A DNA stretch of 64,000 bases from Pedobacter sp. AJM. GTDB taxonomy: Bacteria; Bacteroidota; Bacteroidia; Sphingobacteriales; Sphingobacteriaceae. Positions within the stretch are counted from its first letter, which is position 1, and each line of letters begins with the position of its first letter. The stretch is from contig NZ_NHOT01000010.1 of NCBI RefSeq assembly GCF_002197755.1, positions 209,409 through 273,408 of the forward strand, read 5' to 3'. The translations under genes were made by a program, and so were the position numbers. Positions 34,223-42,646 of the stretch are shown one piece after another. Under the pieces are notes generated by a model. The model had not been told where the DNA came from. It saw only the letters and a list, made by a program, of their open reading frames with translations, and made no database searches.

Positions 34223-35758
34223 ATGGAGGCTCAATATCAGAACCGGATAAAAGAATATAGTTGTCTTGCTTTTTTTCTAATTTTAAAATTAGTTTTATCT
34301 TTTGTATTGGTGAATTCAGTTTATGAATTACACCGGGATGAATTCTTGTACCTCGATCAGGCCAATCACCCCGCCTTTGGATTTACTTCCGTACCTCCAT
34401 TGATATCATTTTTTTCATTGTTGATTAAATTACTAGGGGGCGGCTTTTACCTGATACGTTTTGTACCTGCCTTTTTAGGCGCATTAACACTGGTTTTTTG
34501 CTGGAAAATCGTTGAGGCCATCAACGGTAACTTGTTGTCAAAATGTTTAGTTTGTATTGCCATGATCTGCTCAATCTTTTTAAGATTGAATACCTTATAT
34601 CAACCAAACTCCTTTGATGTTTTAGCGTGGACAGCTGCTTTCTATTATCTGATCTGCTATTTTGATGGCGAACAACCCAAATACCTGTATTTTTTCGCCA
34701 TCACCATTGCTATCGGCTTTTTGAATAAATACAATATCCTGTTCCTGGTTATTGGCTTATTCCCCGCTATCTTAATTGGCAGGCAGCGAAAAATATTTAC
34801 GCAGAAACATTTTTATTTTGCGGTTTTAGTGGGGGTATTCATTGCACTTCCAAATATCATCTGGCAAATCAACCGTGGCTTCCCGGTATTACACCATATG
34901 AAACTGTTGCAGAAATATCAGCTGGTAAATGTTTCTTTAAAAAACTTTTTGATGAGCCAGTTTTTGTTCTTCATCAATTCCTTCTTTTTCCTTCTGTCCG
35001 GGGTTTCTGTTTTGATCTGGCATAAGACCTTCTTAAAATACCGTTGGGTAATTTTAACTTATCTTTTCACCATGCTGGTGTTTATCTATTTCAAAGGAAA
35101 GGATTATTATACTTTAGGGCTTTATCCGGTACTGCTCTGTTTTGGTGCAGTATATTTCGGGCAAATTTTATCAAAGCGATATTTGGTAAAGGGTGCAGTT
35201 ATAGCTTTTACAATGGTATCATTTGTATATGTACTTCCTTTGCTTATGCCGGTGTATTCTCCTGCTCAAATTATCAAAAGCCATAAGCGGTTTGAAAGCG
35301 TAGGAGCATTGCGATGGGAAGATGGAAAAAATCATCAGCTTCCGCAGGATTATGCTGATATGCTGGGTTGGAAGGAAATTGCACATTTAGCGGATATGGC
35401 ATACAGCCAGGTTAAAGATAAAAGCACGGTACTCGTACGCGCAGATAACTATGGGCAGGCAGCTGCAATCAATTATTATTCTAAATATCCCAATATCGGA
35501 GCTGTTGCCTATAGTGATGATTATTTGCATTGGTTCAAGTTGAAGAAGCCGGTTAAAGATTTAATTTTAATTCAGGGTACTTATGATGAAGATCCGCAAA
35601 GGAAGAAGGAGCAACCCATTTTTGCGAAGATTACCAAAATTGGCGAAGTAAAAAATCCATTTTCAAGAGAATTTGGCGCAAGTGTTTTCTTACTGGAAGG
35701 TGCCAAAATTAACATCAACCCAATCATTGAGGCAGAAATAATAGAAGAACAACAATAA
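34223..35758 (+). CDS. Glycosyltransferase family 39-like integral membrane protein
   Basis: GT-C enzymes of the 4-amino-4-deoxyarabinose/mannosyltransferase (ArnT/PMT) class move a sugar from a polyprenyl carrier on the outer face of the inner membrane. After the first membrane helix comes ELHRDEFLYLDQANHPAFGF, with the catalytic-type acidic residue. At least ten hydrophobic segments follow up to residue 360, then a soluble domain of about 150 residues. The length is 511 residues. The acceptor is unknown. A promoter is possible: TTG (34170) and TATATTTC (34190), 17 bases apart. Confidence 0.82.
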   Translation: MEAQYQNRIKEYSCLAFFLILKLVLSFVLVNSVYELHRDEFLYLDQANHPAFGFTSVPPLISFFSLLIKLLGGGFYLIRFVPAFLGALTLVFCWKIVEAINGNLLSKCLVCIAMICSIFLRLNTLYQPNSFDVLAWTAAFYYLICYFDGEQPKYLYFFAITIAIGFLNKYNILFLVIGLFPAILIGRQRKIFTQKHFYFAVLVGVFIALPNIIWQINRGFPVLHHMKLLQKYQLVNVSLKNFLMSQFLFFINSFFFLLSGVSVLIWHKTFLKYRWVILTYLFTMLVFIYFKGKDYYTLGLYPVLLCFGAVYFGQILSKRYLVKGAVIAFTMVSFVYVLPLLMPVYSPAQIIKSHKRFESVGALRWEDGKNHQLPQDYADMLGWKEIAHLADMAYSQVKDKSTVLVRADNYGQAAAINYYSKYPNIGAVAYSDDYLHWFKLKKPVKDLILIQGTYDEDPQRKKEQPIFAKITKIGEVKNPFSREFGASVFLLEGAKININPIIEAEIIEEQQ

Positions 35759-35818
35759 AATTTTGAAGCGTACAAGAAACAGTTGATCATAGAATAAGTG
35801 TAATTAACAGGTTTATTC

Positions 35819-35826
35819 TATATTTG
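35819..35826 (+). promoter_or_regulatory. -7 box before the 393-residue lipoprotein gene
   Basis: TATATTTG is a full TAnnTTTG match. The TTG within it would be an alternative start codon for the next gene, but a promoter box there argues for starts at or after 35845. Confidence 0.45.
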
Positions 35827-35844
35827 ATTACCTTCAAAAAACTT

Positions 35845-37026
35845 ATGATGAATATGCGCTCACATTTCTGTATTAAAAAATTCCTGGTCTTTATCATATT
35901 ATCAGCCGTATGTTTTTATGGTTGCAAACGGACAGTAAAAACGGATCGTGAAGAGGATTCTGGCATTGATGATATGGAAGAGGTTTCCAAGACAGAATAT
36001 CAAAGAATTATGAAATTAAAACTGCCCTTAAAAACAGTTTTAATCAACAAAACTTATTCACTGAATATCCCCGAAAATTGTGATTTTGAAGTGGAAAAAG
36101 TTGCGCCCGGAGAAGTTTTATTAGGGGATATAGATCTTGCGAAAATCGACACCAATTCTCTAAGCGTAAATTTAGCTGATTTCTTTACCAGTAATGAAAA
36201 GCTTCATTCGGAGCATATTTATATCATTCCTTCAAATGATTCGAAACAGTTTTCTGTAGCTGATTTAAAGGCCGGCGGTGAAAGAATAGATGCCGTTTAT
36301 TACGAAGATGATAATAGCGTTATTTATAGTCAGGGTGAAACGTTCTTCACCTGTAATCTCCAATATGATGCAGTGAAAAAATGCTTTTTAGTTTATAGCG
36401 CTGAAATCAGCTGGACCCAGAAATACCCTAAAAAGCAAAAGCTGGAACTTTCAGTACATCTTTTAAAACATGCAAAAAATTTAATGGCAACCAATTATCC
36501 GGTCGTTAAATTTGAGTCGTGGAATGATTATGTTCAGAATATGCCTGCTTTAAAAATAAACTGGGTAAATAACATGTTCATGAAAATAGAGAAAGAACTC
36601 AAATATTTTCTCGACACAAATGATCAGGTCTCTCCGCGAACACCCGGTAACTATACTTTCGTAGAGTTGTTTAGCCCATCACCAGAAACCTTAAGCGATT
36701 TTAATAAAACCATCAATCAGATCAAAAGCAATCAGGTTGTTGAATCGGATTATGGCTCACGAGGAATTATTTTAAATATAAGTAACCAATATTCATATCA
36801 ATTAAAGGAAGATTCCGGCTGCTATGTGGTTACAAGTACTGCAAAAATGAGAGATGGCTATGCAGCCCATACTTTTGCCACTGTTTTTTGTCCGGTTATT
36901 TATAAGGGAAGAACTTTTATCCTCAAAACAGATCAAGAACTGACACCATCCAATGCTGATTTTTTTGTAAAAATGTTCAGCTATTTCAGTAAACATAATA
37001 CCTTACAAATAACTGCTCACCCATAA
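35845..37026 (+). CDS. Lipoprotein of unknown function
   Basis: Not recognised. ATG ATG AAT ATG gives three near-equivalent starts; the signal is FLVFIILSAVCFYGCKRT, with the Cys in a weak lipobox (FYGC). The mature part of about 360 residues is acidic at first (DREEDSGIDDMEEV). It is then mixed alpha/beta, with two similar-sized halves, one around LLGDIDLAKIDTNSLSVNLAD and the other around YTFVELFSPSPETLSDFN. The next gene, another small lipoprotein, starts 12 bases later, so they form a pair. Confidence 0.6.
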   Translation: MMNMRSHFCIKKFLVFIILSAVCFYGCKRTVKTDREEDSGIDDMEEVSKTEYQRIMKLKLPLKTVLINKTYSLNIPENCDFEVEKVAPGEVLLGDIDLAKIDTNSLSVNLADFFTSNEKLHSEHIYIIPSNDSKQFSVADLKAGGERIDAVYYEDDNSVIYSQGETFFTCNLQYDAVKKCFLVYSAEISWTQKYPKKQKLELSVHLLKHAKNLMATNYPVVKFESWNDYVQNMPALKINWVNNMFMKIEKELKYFLDTNDQVSPRTPGNYTFVELFSPSPETLSDFNKTINQIKSNQVVESDYGSRGIILNISNQYSYQLKEDSGCYVVTSTAKMRDGYAAHTFATVFCPVIYKGRTFILKTDQELTPSNADFFVKMFSYFSKHNTLQITAHP

Positions 37027-37038
37027 CGCCCCTCTGAC

Positions 37039-37527
37039 ATGTCTAAACACTATTTATTTTCAATTTTATTTATTTTAGGTCTTAGTTCTTGTAATCCTGT
37101 TGGGAAAGAATTAACGGTTTTAGAATTGGCAAGCGGCGAGATCATATCTGCAGAAAACGTGAGTTTAAAAAAAGGTGATGTAATTACCATCTGGACGAAG
37201 GTTTCCAAAAGCAGTAAAGATGAAGCTGGTGTATTCGCTGTAAAGTTTAATGTCGAAACCAACGGACAATCCATTCTTCTTGATAGCTTAAATGTGGATG
37301 CAGAAGATCACATCATCAATTCAAAAAAAACGAAGGAATCTTACACAGAAAGCAGTTCTTCAGGCGATAGTACTGTTTATTACACGGTGCATGAGTATGA
37401 AACAGAGAGTAAAAAATTTACCGCACCTGCTGCAGGAAAATATACTTTTGATTTCAAACTCATAGACCGTTCCAATAATAGCAGCCTCTTCGGAAATAAA
37501 CTGGCTATAATCTTGCGTAAATCGTAA
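37039..37527 (+). CDS. Small lipoprotein of unknown function
   Basis: The 162-residue protein has the signal MSKHYLFSILFILGLSSCNP, with a good lipobox (LSSC). The mature part reads as a beta-sandwich (VTIWTKVSKSSKDEAGVFAV, KKFTAPAAGKYTFDFKLIDR). This recalls emp24/GOLD-like or PPC-type domains, but no family is claimed. It is co-directional with the lipoprotein before it and converges with the membrane protein gene after 5 bases. Confidence 0.6.
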   Translation: MSKHYLFSILFILGLSSCNPVGKELTVLELASGEIISAENVSLKKGDVITIWTKVSKSSKDEAGVFAVKFNVETNGQSILLDSLNVDAEDHIINSKKTKESYTESSSSGDSTVYYTVHEYETESKKFTAPAAGKYTFDFKLIDRSNNSSLFGNKLAIILRKS

Positions 37528-37532
37528 ACCAA

Positions 37533-38939
37533 TCAGAACTTATTGATGTAGGCTTCAAACTCATCATGGTTTTGATCTTCAAAGTAAGGTGTGTAAAAGC
37601 ACTTATGAATGATGTAATCTATAATGTAGTAGGTGATAAACATCGCCAAGGTTCCTATCCAGACAAATGAGATTAATTTTTTCTGAATGAAAGGCCACAA
37701 GCCATCAGCAAAGTCGAAAAAGTCTTTAAAATCAGCATAGTACAAACTCATCACGGCTAAAAACGGAATTACCTTGGTGCTCCATTTGAATTTTGCCAGT
37801 AAAATAGCCGATATGCTAAATACCACTAATTTATAAATGGGCTCGAAGGTTCTGTAATCGGCTTTTACCGAAACATAATTATAGGTATAATATAGAATAA
37901 GTAAAGCACAATAAATCGAGAGATGTACATTTCTATTCTGTTTTAATTTATCGATATAGGTACCGGTTGTTTCCGGTTTTTGCTTAAAGAAAAGCAAGGC
38001 GAAAAATGGAGCCAGGTTAATTACAGGTAAAATGGATAATGTGTTCACCACGCCGAAATAACGCCTGAGTGTGAAGTTTCTATATTGAATTAATGTGGCA
38101 AAAAACCGTCCGCAAATAAAAAATACAATCAGATTTGCCGTGATATAAAACACCGTTACAAGTTCTATTGATGAAAAAGAGAAAGAAACCTTAAGTGCAG
38201 AGGCACCCATATCTAAAATAGAGAGCAGTAAAATCGGATAAGTAATCAAAAAACCATACTTAAAAAAACTGCTGGAAATAGGCTGTTCATCTATTGGATT
38301 TAAAACCTGCTTTACTGAATAAATTCTATTGGAAAGATAAAAGAAGCCAATTAAAACCGAAATCATTTTGAGGGATATTATGGCAAAAATAAGGGCTACG
38401 ATGGCATCTTTTAAATAAAGATTACTTGTACTGAAACTGCTGATATAATTGTATAAAGAATCAGGATCGGAAGAAATGGTTACACTGAAAATCAGAATAA
38501 AAATCAGCTGTATTACCAATGATTTAATTTTAGAAATGGTATTGAGGTTTCCTTCTGCTTTAAAATAGAAATAAGCGAAGATGAGTATCGGTGCAAAGAA
38601 AGAAAGTACACCAATAACCTGGTAAATTAATCCACTATTTGTAAAATTGAAATGGTAATCGATAAAACTTGGCCAGTCTTTTTTAAAAATATAGTATGGA
38701 GAAAATAGTAGCTGAATGATGATGGCTTTCGAGAACATCTTATTTTTATAAAAATACCACGCAAAGATCAAACTCTCCAGAAACCAGGTCTGTATTCTCC
38801 ATAAGTAATCATATCCTGTGGTATCTGGTCCGTAGCTATCTATAAAATAACAACTGATTTGCAGAAAAGCTACGATTGCCCATAAAATCCAAATCGATTT
38901 GATGGCTTTTTGTTGTTTTTCACTGAAGAGCATATTCAT
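37533..38939 (-). CDS. Polytopic membrane protein of unknown function
   Basis: The 468-residue protein has about eleven hydrophobic segments from residue 14 (IWILWAIVAFLQISCYFI) to the end, few charged residues, and a short cytoplasmic-looking C-terminus (HKCFYTPYFEDQNHDEFEAY). No transporter or enzyme motif is recognised. It stands alone between the lipoprotein pair (convergent) and the MazG-type gene (divergent). A TTATCTTT/AAAGATAA palindrome lies in the divergent gap near 38960. Confidence 0.6.
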   Translation of the reverse strand: MNMLFSEKQQKAIKSIWILWAIVAFLQISCYFIDSYGPDTTGYDYLWRIQTWFLESLIFAWYFYKNKMFSKAIIIQLLFSPYYIFKKDWPSFIDYHFNFTNSGLIYQVIGVLSFFAPILIFAYFYFKAEGNLNTISKIKSLVIQLIFILIFSVTISSDPDSLYNYISSFSTSNLYLKDAIVALIFAIISLKMISVLIGFFYLSNRIYSVKQVLNPIDEQPISSSFFKYGFLITYPILLLSILDMGASALKVSFSFSSIELVTVFYITANLIVFFICGRFFATLIQYRNFTLRRYFGVVNTLSILPVINLAPFFALLFFKQKPETTGTYIDKLKQNRNVHLSIYCALLILYYTYNYVSVKADYRTFEPIYKLVVFSISAILLAKFKWSTKVIPFLAVMSLYYADFKDFFDFADGLWPFIQKKLISFVWIGTLAMFITYYIIDYIIHKCFYTPYFEDQNHDEFEAYINKF

Positions 38940-39035
38940 AAGTTCAATTTAGATGTTAGCGTTTATCTTTAGAAAGATAAGTTTTATGTCAGCCTAAATT
39001 AGGAAATTTAACCCAGTAAAAAATAAAAGAAAATC

Positions 39036-39362
39036 ATGACCATTAACGAAGCACAGGAAACCGTAGACCAATGGATAAATACCACGGGTATCAGGTATTT
39101 TAATGAACTCACCAACACCGCAATTCTAATGGAAGAGGTTGGGGAAGTGGCCCGGATAATGGCCCGTCAATACGGTGAGCAATCTTTTAAAAAAAGTGAT
39201 GAATCTGTAAACCTGGCAGATGAAATGGCCGATGTACTCTTTGTGCTGATTTGCCTGGCCAACCAAACCGGCATCAATTTAACAGAAGCACTTCACAAAA
39301 ACCTGGAAAAGAAAAACATCCGCGATGCAGACCGGCACAAGAATAACGAGAAGTTAAAGTGA
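39036..39362 (+). CDS. MazG-type nucleotide pyrophosphohydrolase
   Basis: The 108-residue all-helical protein has the EEVGEVARIMAR and NLADEMADVLFVLICLANQTGI motifs. These match the ExxE...ExxD metal site of MazG/RS21-C6-like NTP pyrophosphatases, which clean up non-canonical nucleotides. It is short, a single domain, and ends RDADRHKNNEK. It is monocistronic. Confidence 0.9.
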   Translation: MTINEAQETVDQWINTTGIRYFNELTNTAILMEEVGEVARIMARQYGEQSFKKSDESVNLADEMADVLFVLICLANQTGINLTEALHKNLEKKNIRDADRHKNNEKLK

Positions 39363-39385
39363 GGGTTTGATTGGGAGCAGTTTGA

Positions 39386-39510
39386 ATGACTGAATTTTGA
39401 ATGAGAGAATGAGAAGAAACCCCGAAGATTCATTCATTCAGTTATTCATTCAAAATTCTCTCATTCAAAATTCATTCACTCAGTTATTCATTCAAAACTC
39501 ACTCACTTAT
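39386..39510. repeat. GAATGA/TCATTC-rich repeat between convergent genes
   Basis: Words such as TGAATTTTGAATGAGAGAATG on the left are answered by CATTCAAAATTCTCTCATTC and TTCATTCACTCAGTTATTCA on the right, so the stretch can fold back on itself. A second stretch of the same kind lies at 46978-47195. Confidence 0.6.
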
Positions 39511-39514
39511 TGGC

Positions 39515-39817
39515 TTAGCCAACAAACTCCATTAATGTTCTATAAGCAATAAAACGATTTTTGAACTTTTCATTCAGGTCTGCCTGTAAAGCTGGCGCAT
39601 AGGCCTGTTGATATTGATTGTAGTTTTCCTGATTCTCCGCAACATATTGTGTGCAATAGGTAACACCTTCATTTGGCGAATCCAACACTTTTAATAAACG
39701 GTTGGAAACAAACATGCCGGTAGCCATTACCGCTGGAATATGAGTTTCCTGCATCCATTGTAACCATTCTGCTGCTGCAGATTCTTCTAAAATTAGCGTA
39801 ACATTATATAAAAGCAT
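39515..39817 (-). CDS. DUF4286 family protein
   Basis: A start at MLLYNVTLILEES fits the family; 45 upstream codons in the frame look non-coding and run into the divergent acetyltransferase gene. The protein has 100 residues: a ferredoxin-like alpha/beta fold with WLQWMQETHIPAVMATGMF and GVTYCTQYVAENQENYNQYQ, the typical DUF4286 features. These proteins are widespread in Bacteroidota and of unknown role. Confidence 0.85.
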   Translation of the reverse strand: MLLYNVTLILEESAAAEWLQWMQETHIPAVMATGMFVSNRLLKVLDSPNEGVTYCTQYVAENQENYNQYQQAYAPALQADLNEKFKNRFIAYRTLMEFVG

Positions 39818-39892
39818 GTGGCAAAGATAAGGAAGAAAACAGAGGAACAAAACAGATTGCCTATATTCGAAAGCTATTAATTGCCTGATCCA

Positions 39893-40450
39893 ATGATTGA
39901 AATAACCACATCTGAAACCAATGAAGATCTCGAAGGGATTCTTGCACTTCAAAAGAGAAACCTGAAAACGGATTTATCTCCTGATGAAATTATAGCGCAG
40001 GGTTTTGTAACGGTTTCGCATACATGGGATGACCTGAAGAAAATGCATTTGCATGAAAAGAATATCATTGCTAAAGACGGCGGTCAGGTGATTGCCTATG
40101 TATTGGGGATGACTGAACAATCAAAGCATGAAATACCGCGCCTGGTTGAATTGTACGAAAGCTTTGAGCATATTCATTTTAATGGAAAACCGGTTGATGA
40201 TTACCATTATATCGTTGTCGGGCAGGTTTGTGTAGATAAAGCCTATCGGGGGCAGGGTTTATTTGATCAATGCTACAATTCCTATAAGCATTACTTTAAT
40301 GAAAAGTATGATTTCGCAATCACCGAAATTGCAGGTATTAACCTGCGCTCAATGAATGCGCATAAACGCATAGGCTTTGAAGTTATTCATGTTTATACAG
40401 ACAGTAGTGGGGTGGAATGGAATGTTGTGGTGTGGGATTGGAAAAGCTAG
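39893..40450 (+). CDS. GNAT family N-acetyltransferase
   Basis: The ATG at 39893 (MIEITTSETNEDLEGIL) is preferred over a TTG 12 bases upstream. The acetyl-CoA loop is VGQVCVDKAYRGQGLFDQCY (Q/R-x-x-G-x-G/A), followed by EIAGINLRSMNAHKRIGFEVIH, the end of the fold. The protein has 185 residues. The substrate is unknown. Confidence 0.85.
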   Translation: MIEITTSETNEDLEGILALQKRNLKTDLSPDEIIAQGFVTVSHTWDDLKKMHLHEKNIIAKDGGQVIAYVLGMTEQSKHEIPRLVELYESFEHIHFNGKPVDDYHYIVVGQVCVDKAYRGQGLFDQCYNSYKHYFNEKYDFAITEIAGINLRSMNAHKRIGFEVIHVYTDSSGVEWNVVVWDWKS

Positions 40451-40553
40451 TTTTTGTGGCATTTGATGTTAGTTACAACTTGTAAACATTATCCATTAAA
40501 GAATTTTCCAATTGACTAATGAACCACTAAACTCATGACAACTGAACTCATCA

Positions 40554-42377
40554 TCAAACCCCGTCTCCCCTTAAATTTCTGAATCTTTTTCTGGCTTCGG
40601 CACTGAACATACTGCCCGGGTAATCCGTAATCAATTGTTGAAAATAGCTTTTGGCCTGTGCAATATCATGGAGTTTCTTTTCGTATAAATCGCCTAATGT
40701 AAACAAGGCATCATCAGTCCAGATACCCTCCTTAAAGTTATCTGCAACTTTTTTGAGCATATCTGCCGCTTTTTGAAAATCAGCAGATTTAATAAATATT
40801 TTGGCTTTACTCATTAATACGGCATCGGCCAGTTCATTTTGGGGGTAGGAGATTCCGATGCTATCCAGCTTTTTAATGGCCTGTGCCGGCAGGTTTCTGA
40901 ATTCCAGCATTTCAGCATCAGCATACATTTTTAATGCATTGCTATCAGTTGGTGTTTGAATGTTGTCAGAAATGAGTAAACTCAGGTTAAGGGCATCATT
41001 GGCAATCAGCTGGGAAGTTGCCGCCTTGAGTACCTGGCATTGTCCGTTGCTGTATTCAAAATTGCCCTGGTAAAAGGAAAGTCTGGCACTTCTGAAGCGT
41101 GCCTCATTCCCGATGGGCTGACTTTCAAACTGTTTACTTACCTGTTCATAAACCAGAAATGCTTCCCATGGTTGATTGGTTAAAATATAAACATCACCCA
41201 AATCCAGCTTTAGCTGGCCCAGGTCTGCTGTGCCAATTCCAGGTATTTGCAAAGCTTCTTCCAGCCCTTTTTCAGCTTTGGCTGCCTCATTTAAATAGTA
41301 GGCTTGCAGATTGGCGAGTTTTTTAATGGCAAATAATGTATTCCTGTTTTTACCATATTCATCCAGCAGGCCCTGGTAATCTTTGGCCAGTAAACTTAAG
41401 TCGGCTGCCGTATATTTTCCGGAGGTTTGCAGGTTGTACCGTGTGCTTAGCATTTCAATCTTCGATGGAAGATAGTACTGGCTTTCCTTTCCTTTAGTGA
41501 GCAGGTATTCATAAGCCTTTATAGCGGTTTCGTACGCGCCGTTATCAACAAATGTATAAATGGCATTAAAGAGGGTTCCGCCATCAGCTTTTGTTCGTTT
41601 ATCAAAGGCAATCAACTGGCGTAATGCCGGTTCAAACTCCTGCTGCTGGATATAGTTCCATGTCAGCAGCTTGATGTATACTTCTGCGTCAGGTGCTTTC
41701 TGAATCTTTCTGAGTATTGCGGTCTGAAAAGTCTGGTAGTCACTTTTATCTTCAAAAATCATGGAAAGTACATTCTCTGCCTGTGGGAGCAATTGCGGGG
41801 TAGAAGGCAATACATCCAGGTACTCCTGCATCAGCATGGGTTTGTCTTTTTTATACCGGTATATGTTCAGCAATTCATAAGTAAACAGCTGGTCGTTTCC
41901 TAAAAGTTTTCTGCCCTGCTTAAACGTTTGAACAGCCAGATCATAGTTTTCAAAACGGTAAAAGTTGTTCGCTAAATTCCGGATCTTAAATTCATCTTTT
42001 GGAAGTTTGGCAATGATGTCAGTAAATATCTTATTGGCAGATGATACATTGCCCTGTTCCTCATAAAGTTTACCCATTGCAATCGGATAAGCATCATTTT
42101 CCGGATGCTGTTTGATGGTTTTTTTGACGATCTTTTCCGCAGCATCATAACGCTTCAATTTTAATAAGGCATTGAAATAGATGTCGAAATAACCTTCGTT
42201 ATCGGGATTGGCAAACATTTTCTCCAGTAAAACAACAGCCTTTTCATAATCTCCATCGCGATAATACTGCGTGGCTAAAGCACTTTCATCATTTAATACA
42301 GCCTGATTATTGCGTGAAATTTGTGCCTGTACATTCCAGCTCAACATCAAAAATGCAAAGACAATTAAACGATTCAT
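40554..42377 (-). CDS. Exported tetratricopeptide repeat protein
   Basis: A signal peptide (MNRLIVFAFLMLSWNVQAQ) is followed by about a dozen TPR-like units over the whole length (ALATQYYRDGDYEKAVVLLE; ENDAYPIAMGKLYEEQGNVS; LFTLGDLYEKKLHDIAQAKS). The C-terminal two units (YFQQLITDYPGSMFSAEARK) look like the TPRs of BamD/CpoB. The protein has 607 residues and is probably a periplasmic scaffold. It stands alone; the following 269 bases before the S9-like gene show only a -7 box. Confidence 0.82.
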   Translation of the reverse strand: MNRLIVFAFLMLSWNVQAQISRNNQAVLNDESALATQYYRDGDYEKAVVLLEKMFANPDNEGYFDIYFNALLKLKRYDAAEKIVKKTIKQHPENDAYPIAMGKLYEEQGNVSSANKIFTDIIAKLPKDEFKIRNLANNFYRFENYDLAVQTFKQGRKLLGNDQLFTYELLNIYRYKKDKPMLMQEYLDVLPSTPQLLPQAENVLSMIFEDKSDYQTFQTAILRKIQKAPDAEVYIKLLTWNYIQQQEFEPALRQLIAFDKRTKADGGTLFNAIYTFVDNGAYETAIKAYEYLLTKGKESQYYLPSKIEMLSTRYNLQTSGKYTAADLSLLAKDYQGLLDEYGKNRNTLFAIKKLANLQAYYLNEAAKAEKGLEEALQIPGIGTADLGQLKLDLGDVYILTNQPWEAFLVYEQVSKQFESQPIGNEARFRSARLSFYQGNFEYSNGQCQVLKAATSQLIANDALNLSLLISDNIQTPTDSNALKMYADAEMLEFRNLPAQAIKKLDSIGISYPQNELADAVLMSKAKIFIKSADFQKAADMLKKVADNFKEGIWTDDALFTLGDLYEKKLHDIAQAKSYFQQLITDYPGSMFSAEARKRFRNLRGDGV

Positions 42378-42616
42378 AATCCTGGTTTATAAATTTTAAA
42401 TGTAATAAAAAGACATGAAAGGTAAAAGATTTAACGTTAAACATTGGCCGAATGGATTTCGTGTAGTATGGTAGCTGTCATATTAAATCTGATCGTTCTG
42501 GTGACATCATTTTTATTTTGTATGTTGCCGGGATGTATGCTGTTAAGTGGCCATTAACAGGAAACAAGCTAAAGTAACATTGTTAGTGTAAAGTATAGTT
42601 AAGTGGTTGAGATGCC

Positions 42617-42624
42617 TATTTTTG
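42617..42624 (+). promoter_or_regulatory. -7 box before the dead-peptidase/two-component operon
   Basis: TATTTTTG matches TAnnTTTG; the start codon is 22 bases downstream. No well-placed TTG for -33. Confidence 0.35.
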
Positions 42625-42646
42625 TCATCCCGGTGAAAAAATATTT

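Noticed and set aside
35824..35844. TTG start extending the 393-residue lipoprotein by 7 residues
   Set aside because: The TTG is part of a perfect TATATTTG promoter box, and the signal peptide is complete from the ATG at 35845.
39818..39952. 45-residue N-terminal extension of the DUF4286 protein
   Set aside because: The extension does not fit the family N-terminus and would overlap the start of the divergent acetyltransferase gene.
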